Assembly (NCBI RefSeq): GCF_000189635.1
Contig: NW_002476212.1
Location: 620,001-684,000, forward strand
From: Tetrahymena thermophila SB210
Lineage: Eukaryota; Ciliophora; Oligohymenophorea; Hymenostomatida; Tetrahymenidae
Reading direction: 5' to 3'
Length of the DNA: 64,000 nt
Part shown: piece by piece, positions 1-12,158 of the stretch
Layout of the letters: each line of letters begins with the position of its first letter
Numbering within the stretch: position 1 is the stretch's first letter
The notes under the pieces: model-generated
Databases searched by the model: none
What the model was told of the DNA's origin: nothing
What the model saw: the letters and a program-made list of their open reading frames with translations, nothing else
Translations under genes and position numbers: made by a program

Positions 1-1805
1 ACATTCAGTAAATAAATATTGAAATAAATTTTATACTTTTGACTTAGCTTCATCGTTTGCTTTAAAAATTAAGTCTTGAATTTCTGAAAAGCCATTCAAA
101 TAAATTGATGACAACCATTCAGCTAAATTCAAAGATTCTAAAACCCTAGAAATATTTTCCTAGTACTCTTCAGCTATACTGATATTGTACAATAGACATA
201 CTGTAGCCAATAGCTTTTATTTTATATTAATTTTAAATAAAAGCATTCAAATATGCTAAAATTAATTACATTATCCTGAAGCTTATCTTATTCTTTCTTT
301 CTATTTTTTACACTCATCTTTAACAGTTTTTGTATATTTTCTCCACTACTTCTCATAAGCATCTCTTTTTGGAGAAATTGTAGTCCCTTTTCATAATTTT
401 TAACACACTCCTTCATAGATCCTTGCTATAAATAGCAATTTCCTATTTCTATATAGACTTTAGCAAAGCAATGGATCAAATCTTGATCCTTATTTTTAAA
501 AAATTATATTTCAAATTTCATTTAAAATTTATTTTTGTTACTTTAGTTAGCTCTAATTTATCTATAAGTTGAGTAGCTTTAAACAAAGCAGAGGAATATA
601 TAGAATGGTTTTCTGTCTTTTTACCATATTTAACCCAAACTTAGATAGTTAAAAAATTCGCCTTAAAGAATTCGCTGAAATGGAAATTAACTATATAATT
701 TTATTTTACAAAGAAAATCACATCAATAAATAAATAAATAAATTTTGGATGGATGAGAATTAATTAAAGAGTCAGTAAAATTATATTTTAATGCTATTGA
801 GTCAAATTAGAACCTAATAGTTTTTAATGAATTAAGCTTATGATTTTCAATAATATTTACTTTGCTTTAAAATTTTAAGGTTTTGTTTCTTTTCAAATAT
901 TCTTTCCATTTTTTCTTAAATCAATTTTTGATTGTGTTCTGGAGACAAATCTCTAATTTTTACAATAGATCCATTAGGACTGTTTGCATCAGATTCTTCA
1001 TCATCAACTTCTCTAATTCTATTTAAAGAATTCTTTTTTTACGAAAGAGCTATTGTAGAGGTAGGATGGTCAGTTGGGTTTTATGCTAAACGCTTTTCGT
1101 TTTAAACTTACATTATTGCCTATTATTCTAAATTTCTTAAGCTGTTTATTTAAGAAAAGGTATTATATGATCTATCAGTCGCTTGTAATGCATTATTATC
1201 CAAGGTTTCATCAAAAGACTCTTGTTAAACTTCGTTTTTCTAGGCAATCAAGTCATTTAATACGTTATACCAATTATCCAAAAGATAAGTTCCTCTTTCA
1301 CACATTTTTTCCATGTTAGAAAGTTGAGACTTAGTCATTCCAACTTGAGAAAAATATCTCTTAGTAAGTTTTCTAAAGCATTCAAAATATCTTCTATAAA
1401 GCTTAATTTATTGATAAGGAGCGAAAGACAATGAAGAATTAGGACTTAAAAGCTTATGCATTCTCAAAATGGCTCTGTGATATTTACCCTAAAAGTAAAA
1501 TAAAATATGAATAAAATACCTCTATAAAAGATAAAACAATTAATAAAAATAATTTTATTATAACAAAGCTTGAAATAAGTTCTTTTTTATACCTCTTTTA
1601 TATTTTTGCTTAAATCGCTAATTGCTTAATTAATGTCTTTTGAAGTTATAAAAGCAGAAGGTTTTGAATAAAATGCTTGACTATTATGGGATAGCTCAGA
1701 TCCATGAGGTGAGACTAAATTTACTTAAGACTTGCTCTAAGGTGTTTGAAGGTTAATAACGAGCTATTTCTTTTTTATTTCTAAAGGCGTATCAGATTTT
1801 TCCAT
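1..1805 (-). CDS. TPR-repeat protein, 3' end beyond window
   Basis: The gene runs leftward off the window edge. Exons are 1593-1805, 861-1488, 542-690, 270-488 and <1-213; the four introns (104, 170, 53, 56 bp) are all GT..AG and the phases close, giving 474 visible codons. The start MEKSDTPLEIKKKQ is the first ATG of exon 1. Residues 1-70 are Q/S-rich, and about 72-280 are mostly helical and charged. From about 285 onward the sequence looks like tetratricopeptide helix pairs, for example FAKVYIEIGNCYLQQGS followed by KNYEKGLQFLQKEM, then LLATVCLLYNISIAEEYQEN. TPR arrays are protein-interaction scaffolds; the partner is unknown. Without the 170-bp intron the frame stops at 847-849, so two genes are possible, but in-phase joining and TPR-like sequence on both sides favour one. 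The TPR call is good; the exact function is not known. Confidence 0.75.
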
Positions 1806-2462
1806 AACGCAAAAACTTTAAATAACTTGCTATGAAAGAGCTTTATTTCTATTGTTGACTAATTAAAATTTATAAATTATTAATATTTATTTATTTAGAT
1901 AGATAGATAAATAGATTCAATTTAATCATTATCACATATTCACGTTCATATTATTTAAGTAGTAAGCACAAAAATACTTATTATTTTTTTAAACATTCTC
2001 GATTGCTGAATTAGAGTTAAATAAATCTTCAAAAAATGTTTGGTTTATAAAATAATTTTTATATTTTATAATTTAATAATCCCTAATTATATTTTATTTT
2101 ATTTTTTAATATTTTGGTACTTGATATTAGAAGAAAATAAATGAATAATGAATGATGAACCGTCGGATAATTATTTTATGGTTCAAAAGATAAATATTGT
2201 TATTTGAAATATAATTTAATAAAAATATTTACAATAATTTTAAATGCAAGTAAGATTGAAACTTTAAGTAAATGGTTATAATATTTGTATAAATATATCT
2301 TGATTGAATATTAGTAAGATAGTAAATTTATTTATTAAAAGCATCTACTATTTATTACTCTAAAAATAATTAATAAGCATATCTTTTATTCAATAAAACA
2401 TTAACTTTTAACTCATTCAGTTTATTTAATAGCACTAAAATTTTAAAATATCGCATAGCAAG
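1806..2462. other. AT-rich intergenic region
   Basis: This region lies between the start of the TPR gene (transcribed left) and the RPC9-like gene (transcribed right), so it should hold two divergent promoters. It has poly-A/T runs and a short GATA-type microsatellite near 1895-1912. No coding signal was seen. Confidence 0.6.
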
Positions 2463-3050
2463 ATGGATGAAAAAAAGTAGAAATAATTTATTTTAGACTA
2501 TTTTACTTATTTATTAACTACCTTTAAAAAGGGAAACTAGAATTAAGTTAACAAATTAAGAAGCATTTTTGATAATACAGGAATAGGTGGAAAAGTAGAA
2601 ATAAGAAAATCTTTTTTCAGCTAAAAATACTTAAATGACTTAAAAGGTATTCATAAATTATTTTTTACCTATTATTAGTCATTTAATTTTTATATTTTTA
2701 TGTAATTATATTTATCATTATATTTATTATAATAGCTTTTTGAGTTTCTGGACTCCTAGCCTAAATATATCATGAATTCTAATTTTGTAAATGAGTTAAA
2801 AAATCTGTTGCTTCAATTTTCTTTAACATAAAATGAAATAATTTAAATTTTTAATGTTTTGCCTACAAAAGAAATAGATTTGCAACTGGTAAGTTATTTT
2901 AAATTAATGTTATAACCTATTACAAAATCTAATAAATAGATAATAGAGAGCTGTGAAACTAAGTTAGATGAAAAAAATATTGAAGCTATTATTAAAAAGT
3001 GTGAGCAAATAAGAAATCAGTATTAAAAATAGCAAAACTCTAACAATTGA
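2463..3050 (+). CDS. RPC9: RPC9/CRCP-like RNA polymerase III subunit (Rpb4 family)
   Basis: Small three-exon gene: 2463-2594, 2736-2888, 2940-3050, with GT..AG introns of 141 and 51 bp, all phase 0; 131 aa. Exons 2-3 carry the Rpb4/RPC9 signature: LFEFLDSQPKYIMN, then FVNELKNLLLQFSLTQNEII, then IFNVLPTKEIDLQLIIESC and ETKLDEKNIEAIIKKCEQ. This follows the order of the human CRCP C-terminal half, where a KLT(K)AE...LN.RP pattern is followed by VEIQL..EE.EERL and EEQIE. RPC9 pairs with RPC8 in the stalk of RNA polymerase III in the nucleus. The N-terminal exon (MDEKKQKQ...) and its donor at 2595 are less certain, because a second possible donor at 2647 does not keep phase. The family call rests on remembered consensus and not on a search. 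Confidence 0.68.
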
Positions 3051-4149
3051 AAATGAAAGGTTTAAATTGTATAAATTTTTGTAAATTTAAATAAATAGAA
3101 AGGAATAAATATTTGTATGTCTTAAAATTTACAGATAATATTTTAATCTCTAATAAATATATTTAAGAAATATTTTAACATCATTTTATTTAAAGTAGTA
3201 AAATAAATTAATAGGTAAAATTTAATTTATTCCAATCAATCTGCAAATTTCAAAATAAATATTTTCTAACTTTAGTTAAAACTATAAATTAAAACTAAAA
3301 AAAATTTAATCTAAATTCATATTTTAAAGGCAAAAAAATATTTATTTAATTAATTAAATATTTTTTAATCAAATATATTCGTAATAAAGTTGAAATAGTG
3401 TTTTGTATTTAATATTTAAATAAATTTAAAATAATAATATTTTTATTTGTAAATTTTAAAATTAGCTAAAGTAGTTTGAAAAGCTCATCAATATATTTAA
3501 AGTAATATTTTAGATTATTGTATTAATAGCAGAAACAATTTTAAATTTGAGAATTTCAAAATATATATTTTCTATTTTTAGTTAATATTATGAATTAAAA
3601 TTAATATAATTTAATATTATTGAGCAAAATAAAATATTTAAATAAAACTGAAGTAAAAAAAGTTATAAACCTATAAATATATATATTAATAGATGTTTTT
3701 TGGCTGTTTTTAAAAAAATCAAAATAAACCAAAAAATAAAATGAAAACTACAAAGATCAATTTGAAAATTGCAAAATAAATATTTTCTGATTTTATTTAA
3801 AACAATTAATTAAAAATAGGAAAAAAACTTACTGAAATTTAATACTTAAAAGTGAAATAAATTTATCTATTTTTTAACAGATATTTTAGTTATAAAATAT
3901 AATTTCTAAAATTTTTGTTTACTTATTTTTTTTAATTTTTACTTAAAAATTATACCTTAATATTTAATTTTTTTAAATATTCTACTTTAAAAAATAATTT
4001 AAGATAAAAAGATTTAAGTTTTTTTTTAGATTTTATTTTTATTCATCAAATTTTAACAATAGAGATTTTTAGATTGATTTTCTTTTGAAATTTCTATTTG
4101 TGATAATTATTATTAATCAATAAATTATAAAAATTTGTTTTTATTAATA
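3051..4149. other. very AT-rich intergenic region
   Basis: About 1.1 kb of A/T runs, notably TTTTT/AAAAA tracts at 3300-4050. It holds the 3' flank of the RPC9-like gene and the promoter of the receptor gene. No open frame with coding-like composition was found. Confidence 0.6.
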
Positions 4150-5623
4150 ATGATTTGTTAAATATTAGCAAGTTTAAGTTTGTTTCTAATCTTTTTTACT
4201 TTAGCAGAATCTAAAACAATAAGTTAGTCTATCAGGTTATCTTAGCTTAGAAGGAATGATAACTTGATGTATGTTACCAAATTTGCTGCTGATGAAGGCA
4301 GAAGCGTATTTAAAGCAAGGGCGATTTTTGAATCTCCAGTATCTGGTCACAATGAAACTAGAAGTGTCATTGAAGTAGGTTTTGCTGCTATCGTAGATGA
4401 CTAATGGAAAGAAGATAGAAATGAAGTTAGCTGCTCAAACATAAGAAGCAAATCAAGTATAAACAACAAATTCTATATGTCTCCAAAAGCAAGTGAACAT
4501 TACTCTTTTGAAGGTAAACATTTTTTTGAAATGATAATTGTTTACATTCCCATTTAAAATGCTAACAAATTTAGAAAAGAATCTCTAGATTTATTATATA
4601 TATGCAATATGAGTAATTGAAATGAATGAATTTTAAAATAAATTTCTTAGATTTCAAATATGTCTATTTTTTTTATTTTTAATTTTTTTTGTTTATAAAA
4701 AAGGTGCTTTAACATCAAGGAGAAGAAGACATGTATGGTTCTTTGTTATACACGACTGCAATAACTAATTATCGAATTTATATGCAAACAAAATATTATT
4801 GGAATTAGAAATATATAATGTAGATAAGTCTCATTATCCTACTGATGAAGGAAATTTTGTTTTGTATTACTTTATTTTGTCTGGTATCTTTACTTATGTA
4901 TTTATTAGAAACCTAAAAATACTTTAAGAGAGATATAAAAGAAATGATGAAATGGATTGGCCTTTATGTCTTCTTGAAATTTCAGTAGGAATGTGGGCTT
5001 TAGCAAACTTCTTTAACTTTTTGCATTGGTTAATGTATGGCTATAATGGTTATGGATTCTTTCTTTTTGATTTACTCTCTTAGATATTCAGTAATCTAAC
5101 TAGCTTTATAGTTACAATAATGCTTATTCTATTGTCTTGGGGTTGGACAATTAATACCCTCAGCGATGATTTCTATGATATTTTGATTCCTTTAGCTATA
5201 ATTTTAGGTGTTATTTAAGCAATGATCGTGGGATTAAGCAAGTTAACTGACGACAGCTTTACGAAATATCATTAATATGATGGATGGGCTGGATATTGTG
5301 TTTTAATTATCAGGTTAGGACTTTGTGTTTACTTTGCTTTTGGCATCAAAAATACTCTGAGGGCAGCAAAAGAAAAAGTAAAAGAATTTATCTAGTAACT
5401 CGGCTTCTTTGGAATACTATATTTCCTTGCATTTCCAATTTTGCTTTTTATATCTCTATTCATAGCAAAATATGTTTAACATAAAGTAATTAAAAATGGA
5501 ATTATAATATTAGAGTCTGTAGCTATACTCTTCTTGATGTTCATTTTCACCTCTAAAAAGACCTAGTATTACAATATCTCTAAACAAGGAAATACTTTAT
5601 TACCTAATTACAAAACTTTTTGA
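4150..5623 (+). CDS. rhodopsin-like GPCR transmembrane-domain protein (GPR180/TMEM145 type)
   Basis: Two exons, 4150-4513 and 4704-5623, with a 190-bp GT..AG intron; 427 aa. A signal peptide (MICQILASLSLFLIFFTLA) is followed by a luminal beta-rich domain (to about 125), the typical RRRRHVWFFVIHDCNN strand at 127-142, and then seven hydrophobic helices starting at GNFVLYYFILSGIFTYVF (171-188). The core WALANFFNFLHWLMYGYNG and LLSWGWTI motifs are characteristic of the GOLD/rhodopsin-like family (Pfam GpcrRhopsn4), which includes GPR180 and TMEM145. Members are secretory-pathway or surface membrane proteins; ligands are poorly known. The stop is TGA after NYKTF. The gene stands alone with long flanks. 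The family call is strong; the signalling role is inferred from family membership only. Confidence 0.88.
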
Positions 5624-6344
5624 ATCAAAATTTAAGCAAAAAGTTTTTCTAAAGCATAAATAAAGAAATCTTTATAATACCTAAATGATAATAATTTATT
5701 AAAAATTTAACATTTTTTCTAATCTTTTTAGTAATAAATTTCAAAATATTTTTATTAATTTATTTATTGATGAAGGAAAATTTAAAATAAGCAAAAATTA
5801 GAATTTTATATTTTCATTTATAAGAATATATAAAAAACCCTTTTCTTTCTTTATTAAAATTGAGTAATATTTTAGTGTAATTATATAAAATTAACAAATT
5901 GTTTTTATTTAGTTTTGTAAAAATGAAATATAATTGTTTTATAGAAATATTTAAATTATAAATTTGAGGCAGATTGTAAAATTAGTCATAAATATAATGT
6001 AAATATTTAGTAATAAATAAATAATTTAATACGAACTATATTAAGCTTACTTCTTATTAATTTTAGATGTATGCCATCAAAAATATCATTTAAAGCAAAG
6101 TGTAATCTTAGTATTAAAAAAACTAGTATCTTTAAGAATATTTTTTATTAGTAAATCTTTTATGGATGATATTTAATTAGCTCAGATAAGATAATACTTG
6201 TAACAAAAATATTAATTTTTAAAGCATAGTGGTTGGTACATAAGTATTAATCATAAAAAGATTTGTAAAAAAAAAAATTGTATTAAATTTCTAATTAAAA
6301 TATTCAAATAAGATAGAAGTAAAGTCAAATAATATATAGGAAAT
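5624..6344. other. intergenic region
   Basis: AT-rich flank between two rightward genes. An open frame exists on the minus strand around 6060-6300, but it has no ATG, no splice support and no recognisable domain. It is within chance expectation for a code with one stop. Confidence 0.55.
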
Positions 6345-6791
6345 ATGAAGATACTTTAATTACCATTTATCAAGAAAAATGCTATACATTATACTATCCT
6401 AAGTATAACGATTTACACGTTGATATTTGGAATATTATTTAGAGTTATGTCATCAGATAGCAGTTACTATAATAATTGTGATTTTGAAAACTTTATAAGC
6501 TGGTCTAGTTCTGCTTCAAATAGTCTTTTCTCTATTATATTATTATAATTTATAACTTATATCATTTATTAAGCATCTCCAATAGATAAAGAAACTTTTA
6601 ATGTATTTAATTGTTTCGCTTTTTATTTAGCATTAGTTTGTTGTATTGGACTCTCCAGCTCGCATGTCTCAAACTGTGGATAATTAAGTCAATTAGCTTT
6701 AGCATTTATAATTATGACTTTCATTATACTGGCAACTATTGTTGTTTATACAGCTTATAGAATAGTATAAAATTATAAAAATAAAAAATGA
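6345..6791 (+). CDS. small four-helix membrane protein, unknown function
   Basis: Intronless, 148 aa, from MKILQLPFIKKN to the TGA after KNKK. Four hydrophobic stretches are seen: about 14-36 (HYTILSITIYTLIFGILF), 63-80 (SIILLQFITYIIYQ), 92-105 (FAFYLALVCCIGL) and 117-138 (LALAFIIMTFIILATIVVY). The loop between helices 1 and 2 has NCDFENFISWSSSASNS, and the tail is basic (NYKNKK), so both ends probably face the cytosol. The four-helix layout with a short outer Cys-containing loop is tetraspan-like, but no CCG motif is seen and no family is claimed. The segmental duplication begins inside this gene: codons from EN(F) onward reappear, broken, at 14263-14573. Composition is richer than the flanks, which supports real coding. 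Confidence 0.7.
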
Positions 6792-7428
6792 ATGTAGATT
6801 TTCAAATAAGAAATTAAATAGTTGAGTTAAAAAAGGTTATTAATATAAAATTGGAGTAGAAATTAAAATTAGTTTATAAAATCCTAAATGTATTTAAAAA
6901 ATAAATGTGCTTTATTTATCTTATTTTTTTATAAGTTATATAGCAAATATAAATGTATTTTATTTCGCAACTTTTTCAACTATTTTACAAACAAAAATGG
7001 AAAAATGAAAGCTAATTAACTTAATAAATTTTTAAAATATTATGTTCTTATATTTTTTTTATGAAGAGTAAAAATATTTTTTTAATTTTCAATTTAGGTC
7101 AGTTTTTTAGGTTAATTCTAAATTTAATTTTAGTGTATGAAAAAAAAAAATAATTATTTTTAAAATTATCACCTTTATTTTACTCATTTTCATTTTTTTT
7201 TCAATAAAATTTTTTAAAAATTAAATCATATTCTAGAATAATGTTTAAATTTATTTAAATTTCATTTAGAATATAGGTAGGTAGGTCATATAAATATTTT
7301 TGTGTAATCAATTTTAAAAAAATCATTAAACGTTTACTACACAGATTTCATAAAAAGATTAAATTTAATTAATTAATAAAATTATTTAAATTTATTGATA
7401 GAAAATGAAATATATCTATCTCTCTTTC
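6792..7428. other. convergent 3' flanks
   Basis: AT-rich region between two converging genes; it is duplicated at 14574-15219 with many small differences. It contains poly-A and poly-T tracts and no coding signal. Confidence 0.55.
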
Positions 7429-10400
7429 TCATTTTTGCTATTAGCAAGTACTTTTGTTACTTGAAGCAAATGGCTTTAAAGGATTACACTTATAGCAATC
7501 ATAATCAGTCCATCCAGAAGTTTTTTTACAGTCAATATCAACACATTCAGTTCCAAATAAATTAATTGATATATTCTTCTAGGGATAACAAAGTTTACAA
7601 TCTTGATCTGTCCATGCACTGTTTCTATTAACACAGCTATCTTGGCTCTGTACACAATCTGTACCTTCAATATTAACATGCTTTTTGTTATTGAAACACT
7701 ATTAGCAGTCTTTCTCACTCCAACTACCTGTATGATTACAGGAATGCTTAATGGTCAAACAGTGTAACCCATCTTTAGAAGCATATTATTTGCCCTCACT
7801 GCATTGCTAACAAAAATCATCAGAAAATGGAGATTTTTAAGATGAGCAATTGGCTGTTTTTGCACAACTTTTTTTATCAAAAGTAGCATGTTTTCCTTTC
7901 TTACATTTTTGGCAATCACTATCTGTCCACAAAGCTTTTCTAATTTTAGAATCACAAGAGTCTTACAACTAAAGGCATTCTTGTCCATCTAAAGAAGCAA
8001 ACATTTTGGGATTTTTATAGCAAGTTTAGCAAAACAAATCATCAACATTTGTAGAATTGCTGCAAGATTGATGAGTTTAAACACACTGAGTTTTGTCTAT
8101 CGAAGCATAATAACCAATAATTTGAGTACTATTATTTGTTGAATAACTAATACCACATTATTAACACAAACTATCTGTCCAATTTTTTTAATTGTTGCAT
8201 TATATTGGTGAACAAAACGATTTGTCATAATTGGCATAATAACCAGTTTAGCATAAAAAGCAATCTTAGTCAGTCCAAGCAGTTTTTCTTTATGCTAAAG
8301 GATAAATAAATTGTTGTTTTTAGAAATTAAAATTAACATTTTTAATATCCACATTATTAGCTGTTAAATATACTCCGCAAGTATCTGAAGATTGAACACA
8401 AATTCCTGTTGCAGATAAAAAATAACCTTAACCTACACAAATTTAGCATATATGATCTGATGGTTAATAATAAGGTACAGTTGGATAATAGGGGAAATAA
8501 GTTTGATAATTGCAAGTAAAACAAGAATTTTTATCAAGAGTAGCATATTGACCAACTTGGCATAGCTGGCAATCTTAATCGGTCCAAGGACTTGATCTGT
8601 TAGGAAAACTAGTATAATAATTTTGATTACTTTAAACTAAATTTCTTCCACAAGTATCAGAAGATTAAACACATTATTACCCATTTAAAGCTGCAAAATA
8701 ACCTGAGCCAAAACAAAGCTAGCATATGAGATCATTCAGTTAATAGTTTTGATACGAATACGGATTTGAATTTGGACAAGAATAGCATCCTAATTTGTCA
8801 GGAAGAGCAAATTCGCCTGCTTTACACAATTAGCAATCTGAATCAGTCCAAGGACTCAATCTTAAATTTTGATAAGAAATAAAACCGTAGTTATTCATAA
8901 CAGCTTCACAAGAATCTGATGATTAAACGCAAGTTTATTTATCAAAAGTAGCAAAGTAGCCTTATCCAAAGCACTTACTACAAATTTCATCGTTAAAGCC
9001 ATAAAAATTCCAGTTATTTGGTTGGCAATAAAAGCAACCTTACTATTTAGCATAAGCATACTAACCATGTTTGCACAATTAACAATCTTAATCCGTCCAT
9101 GGGGTTAATCTTTAATTTTAGTAATTATTTCCGCAAGTATCTGAAGATTAAACACATGATCCATCACTAGATGCAAAATAACCTTTTCCTACACATTTTT
9201 AGCAAACTTCATCATTTTAGGAGCCTTATGCACAATAAAAACACCCACCTTGGTGTTAATAAGCATATTAACCTGCTTTGCACAATTAACAATCGCTATC
9301 TGTCCATTAAGTTAATCTTGGATAATATCTGCCACATGTAAATTATGATTGAACACAATTTTATCCATCTACTGTTGCAAAATAACCTTATCCAAAGCAT
9401 TTTTAGCACATTTCATCATTATAGTTATACCAATAACTGTAAGGTAAATTGTTTGATTAACAACTATAACACTGATTTTGCTAGATAGATGCATATTATC
9501 CAGCTTTACATAATTAGCAATCATTGTCTGTCCAAGGTTTAAATCTTTGTAATGGACCTCTATTACAACTGTCACTTGATTAAACACAAGAATTCCCATC
9601 TACTGCTGCAAAATATTATTTTCCAAAACACTTTTAGCAAATTTCATCATTGTAGTTAGATCCACTTGTTGAAGAACTAGGGCAAGTGAAGCATCCATAT
9701 TAACGTTAATATGCATATTACCCTTCTTTACATAAAACACAATCATTATCTGTCCAAGGTAATGATCTTTATTATTTAATTGCACCACTATAATATTAGT
9801 TATTTCCGCAAGTATCTGAAGATTAAACACAGGATGAGCCATCAAAAGTTGCAAAATAGCCAGCACCAAAGCATTTTTAGCATATATAATCTGAGTATTC
9901 ATTTAGTTATTGTATTATCTAACAAGAAAAGCATTCAGATTGATCAGGAAGAGCATATTATGAACCACATATTTTACAGTCATCATCAGTCCATGGAGTT
10001 TTTCTTTATTCATAGTTATTATATTTTAAATTATAATAATAGTAGTTTCCATTAGGATTCTGGTATTATCCGCAATTATCTGATGATTAAACACATTTTT
10101 CTAAATAAATATCAGCGTAATAATTTTGGGAATAGCAAGCTTAGCAAAATTAATCGGAAATCATTTATCCTTGCTTTATTTATGTGCATGATATTCCATT
10201 AGTGTTAACACATTTAGTTTAATCAGGAGAAGCAACGTATGACCAGTTACAATTTTAACAGTCTTAATCTGTCCAAGTCTATTAATTACATTAGTTCTAA
10301 GAACACAGTTACCCATTAAAAATTGCATATTATCCTTAACCACATACTTAGCAATCTGAATCTGTCCAAGGTGATTATCTTGAATAACAGGAATCAGAAC

Positions 10401-10677
10401 TTTTCACACAGGCCGACCCATTAGAATAGGTATTAGAATCATCTGATTAACAGCTAAGACAATATTAATCACTGAAATAGATAATAGTTGAAGCATTACA
10501 ATCATCAATATGACACTACTAAGTTGTTTAGTCATATACCCAACTAGAGTAATATACCACAGGACAATTAGTACAATCTTTTGAGTTTTGACCACAAGTT
10601 ACTGGTTTTCCAGGCTTAGGATCAGCAATTACATTCTATGCTAGAAGTAAAGTAATAAGGAGTATTTCAATTTTCAT
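7429..10677 (-). CDS. secreted cysteine-rich repeat protein, copy A
   Basis: One uninterrupted 1082-codon frame; every in-frame triplet was checked and none is TGA before the end. The N-terminus MKIEILLITLLLAQNVIADP is a signal peptide. The rest is a repeated module of roughly 90 residues: WTDxDCQLCKxGQYA, then a CYSC or CFYC pair, then DxxCQxCFGxGYFA, then a CVQSSDTCG block. Modules are regular in the middle and degenerate toward the C-terminus, which ends DCYKCNPLKPF...CQQQK with no hydrophobic GPI-type tail. Paired Cys spacing suggests a chain of small disulfide-bonded domains, secreted or on the cell surface. Similar Cys-periodic proteins in ciliates include surface (immobilisation) antigens, but the missing GPI tail argues for a secreted or granule protein. 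The gene has no intron. A near-identical paralogue lies at 15220-18471. Confidence 0.88.
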
Positions 10678-12060
10678 TTTTTTATATTTATTTAATTTAA
10701 TCATATTAAATTATATAATAAAGAATATCTATACTAGCTATTTAAATATATCAACTTCTTTTTAAATTTTATCTGTAAATATTAGAAGTCAATCAACAGA
10801 AATTATTTAAAAATTCAGGTTTATTAATAAAATGTATCACTAAGAAAAAGAAAAAAGGAAAGAATAATACTTAATTAATAAATAACGCTACTTATAGATT
10901 CTATTGATTTACTCATTTTAATATTCCTTGATATATTAATTACAATTACATTTATTCGTTTGTTCAGTTAATTATCTGATAAATTTTTAGTAAATTTATA
11001 AATAAAAATAGATTATTATTTTCTTAAAAAGGGATTGAATTTTTTGAAAATTATTATTGAATGAGCAAGCCATTTATTTTTTAAAGCTTCAAAATAAAGT
11101 TTAATTTAAATAATTAAGTTAAAACATGCTTTAAAATAATTTTACTTGATATATGTATTGCTTTTAGATAAGAAAATAGATTTACATTTTTCATAAAAAA
11201 ATTTTAAAGAAACTTTGAAAAAATTTTTATATTCCCATAACAAACTATTTAATTTATTTTCAACTATATAAAACATCAGTATTCGATTATAAGTAAGTAA
11301 TAGGAAAAGTATTTATTTACAAGCTGTGTTTAATATAAGCATAAAATATTAATATAATAAAACACCAGATCAAAAATTCTTCAATTAATAGTAAAATTAT
11401 ACCATATAAAGAATTATATTATCGAACAAAAAATTTTTATCTTTATTGTAGTTAGTTTAAACCAATCTTATTCTTCTGCTTTATTTCAATATATAATTAG
11501 GTTCCATTTGAATAATATTAAGTTATATCTCATTTTGATGAAATCCTTAATATTAAAATTTTTATTTACAGGCATAATCCCCAACTTTAAATAATAGTAA
11601 TTAATATATTTTTCAAGTTAAAACTAGAAAACTCATAGAAATATTAAATTATTAGAAATAAATAATTATTTTTGAATATTTAAAAAAAACGTTAAGTTAT
11701 TTCATCAAACAAGCCAAATTGTATATATTCAAATGTAAATTTGTATTTGAAAATTATATTAGGTAAATTATTCTATTAAATATGTTAAATCAATAGATTT
11801 TTAATTACTCAGATAATCTTAAACATTATCATTTTTCTTAGTTATATTTCTAATAAATGTTAGATTTAGACATATCAAAGATATTAAAAGGTACATTTTT
11901 AAATAAAGACATATTAAATATTAATAAAATTCAAGTCATATATTCATTAAGATATTGTTTTTAATTGAAAATTAATGCTGTAATTCAAAAAATTGTTTAT
12001 CTTAGTTTCAAGAAATATCAGATTAGATCTCTGCAAATAATTAAATTTAGTATTATTTTT

Positions 12061-12158
12061 ATAATCAGAAGTCTGGCTTAACAATCAGAAAGTCTACAAA
12101 ATTTTTAAATAGATTTCTAAAAGAGGATGGTAAAATTTGAAGAAGGACAAACAATAAT
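12061..12158. promoter_or_regulatory. conserved non-coding island upstream of Cys-rich copy A
   Basis: Two blocks of about 21 and 25 identical bases, at 12061-12081 (ATAATCAGAAGTCTGGCTTA) and 12134-12158 (core TTGAAGAAGGACAAACAAT), recur at 19264-19284 and 19336-19360 in the other copy. The surrounding non-coding sequence has diverged clearly. They lie about 1.4 kb and 0.8 kb upstream of the respective ATGs. This could be a control element or part of a small transcript. Confidence 0.35.

Noticed and set aside
6060..6300. Long minus-strand open frame
   Set aside because: No ATG or splice sites and AT-driven composition; consistent with chance.
9369..9902. Minus-strand frames without TAA/TAG inside the Cys-rich gene
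   Set aside because: They are shifted frames of the 1082-codon gene, which has signal peptide and periodic cysteines.
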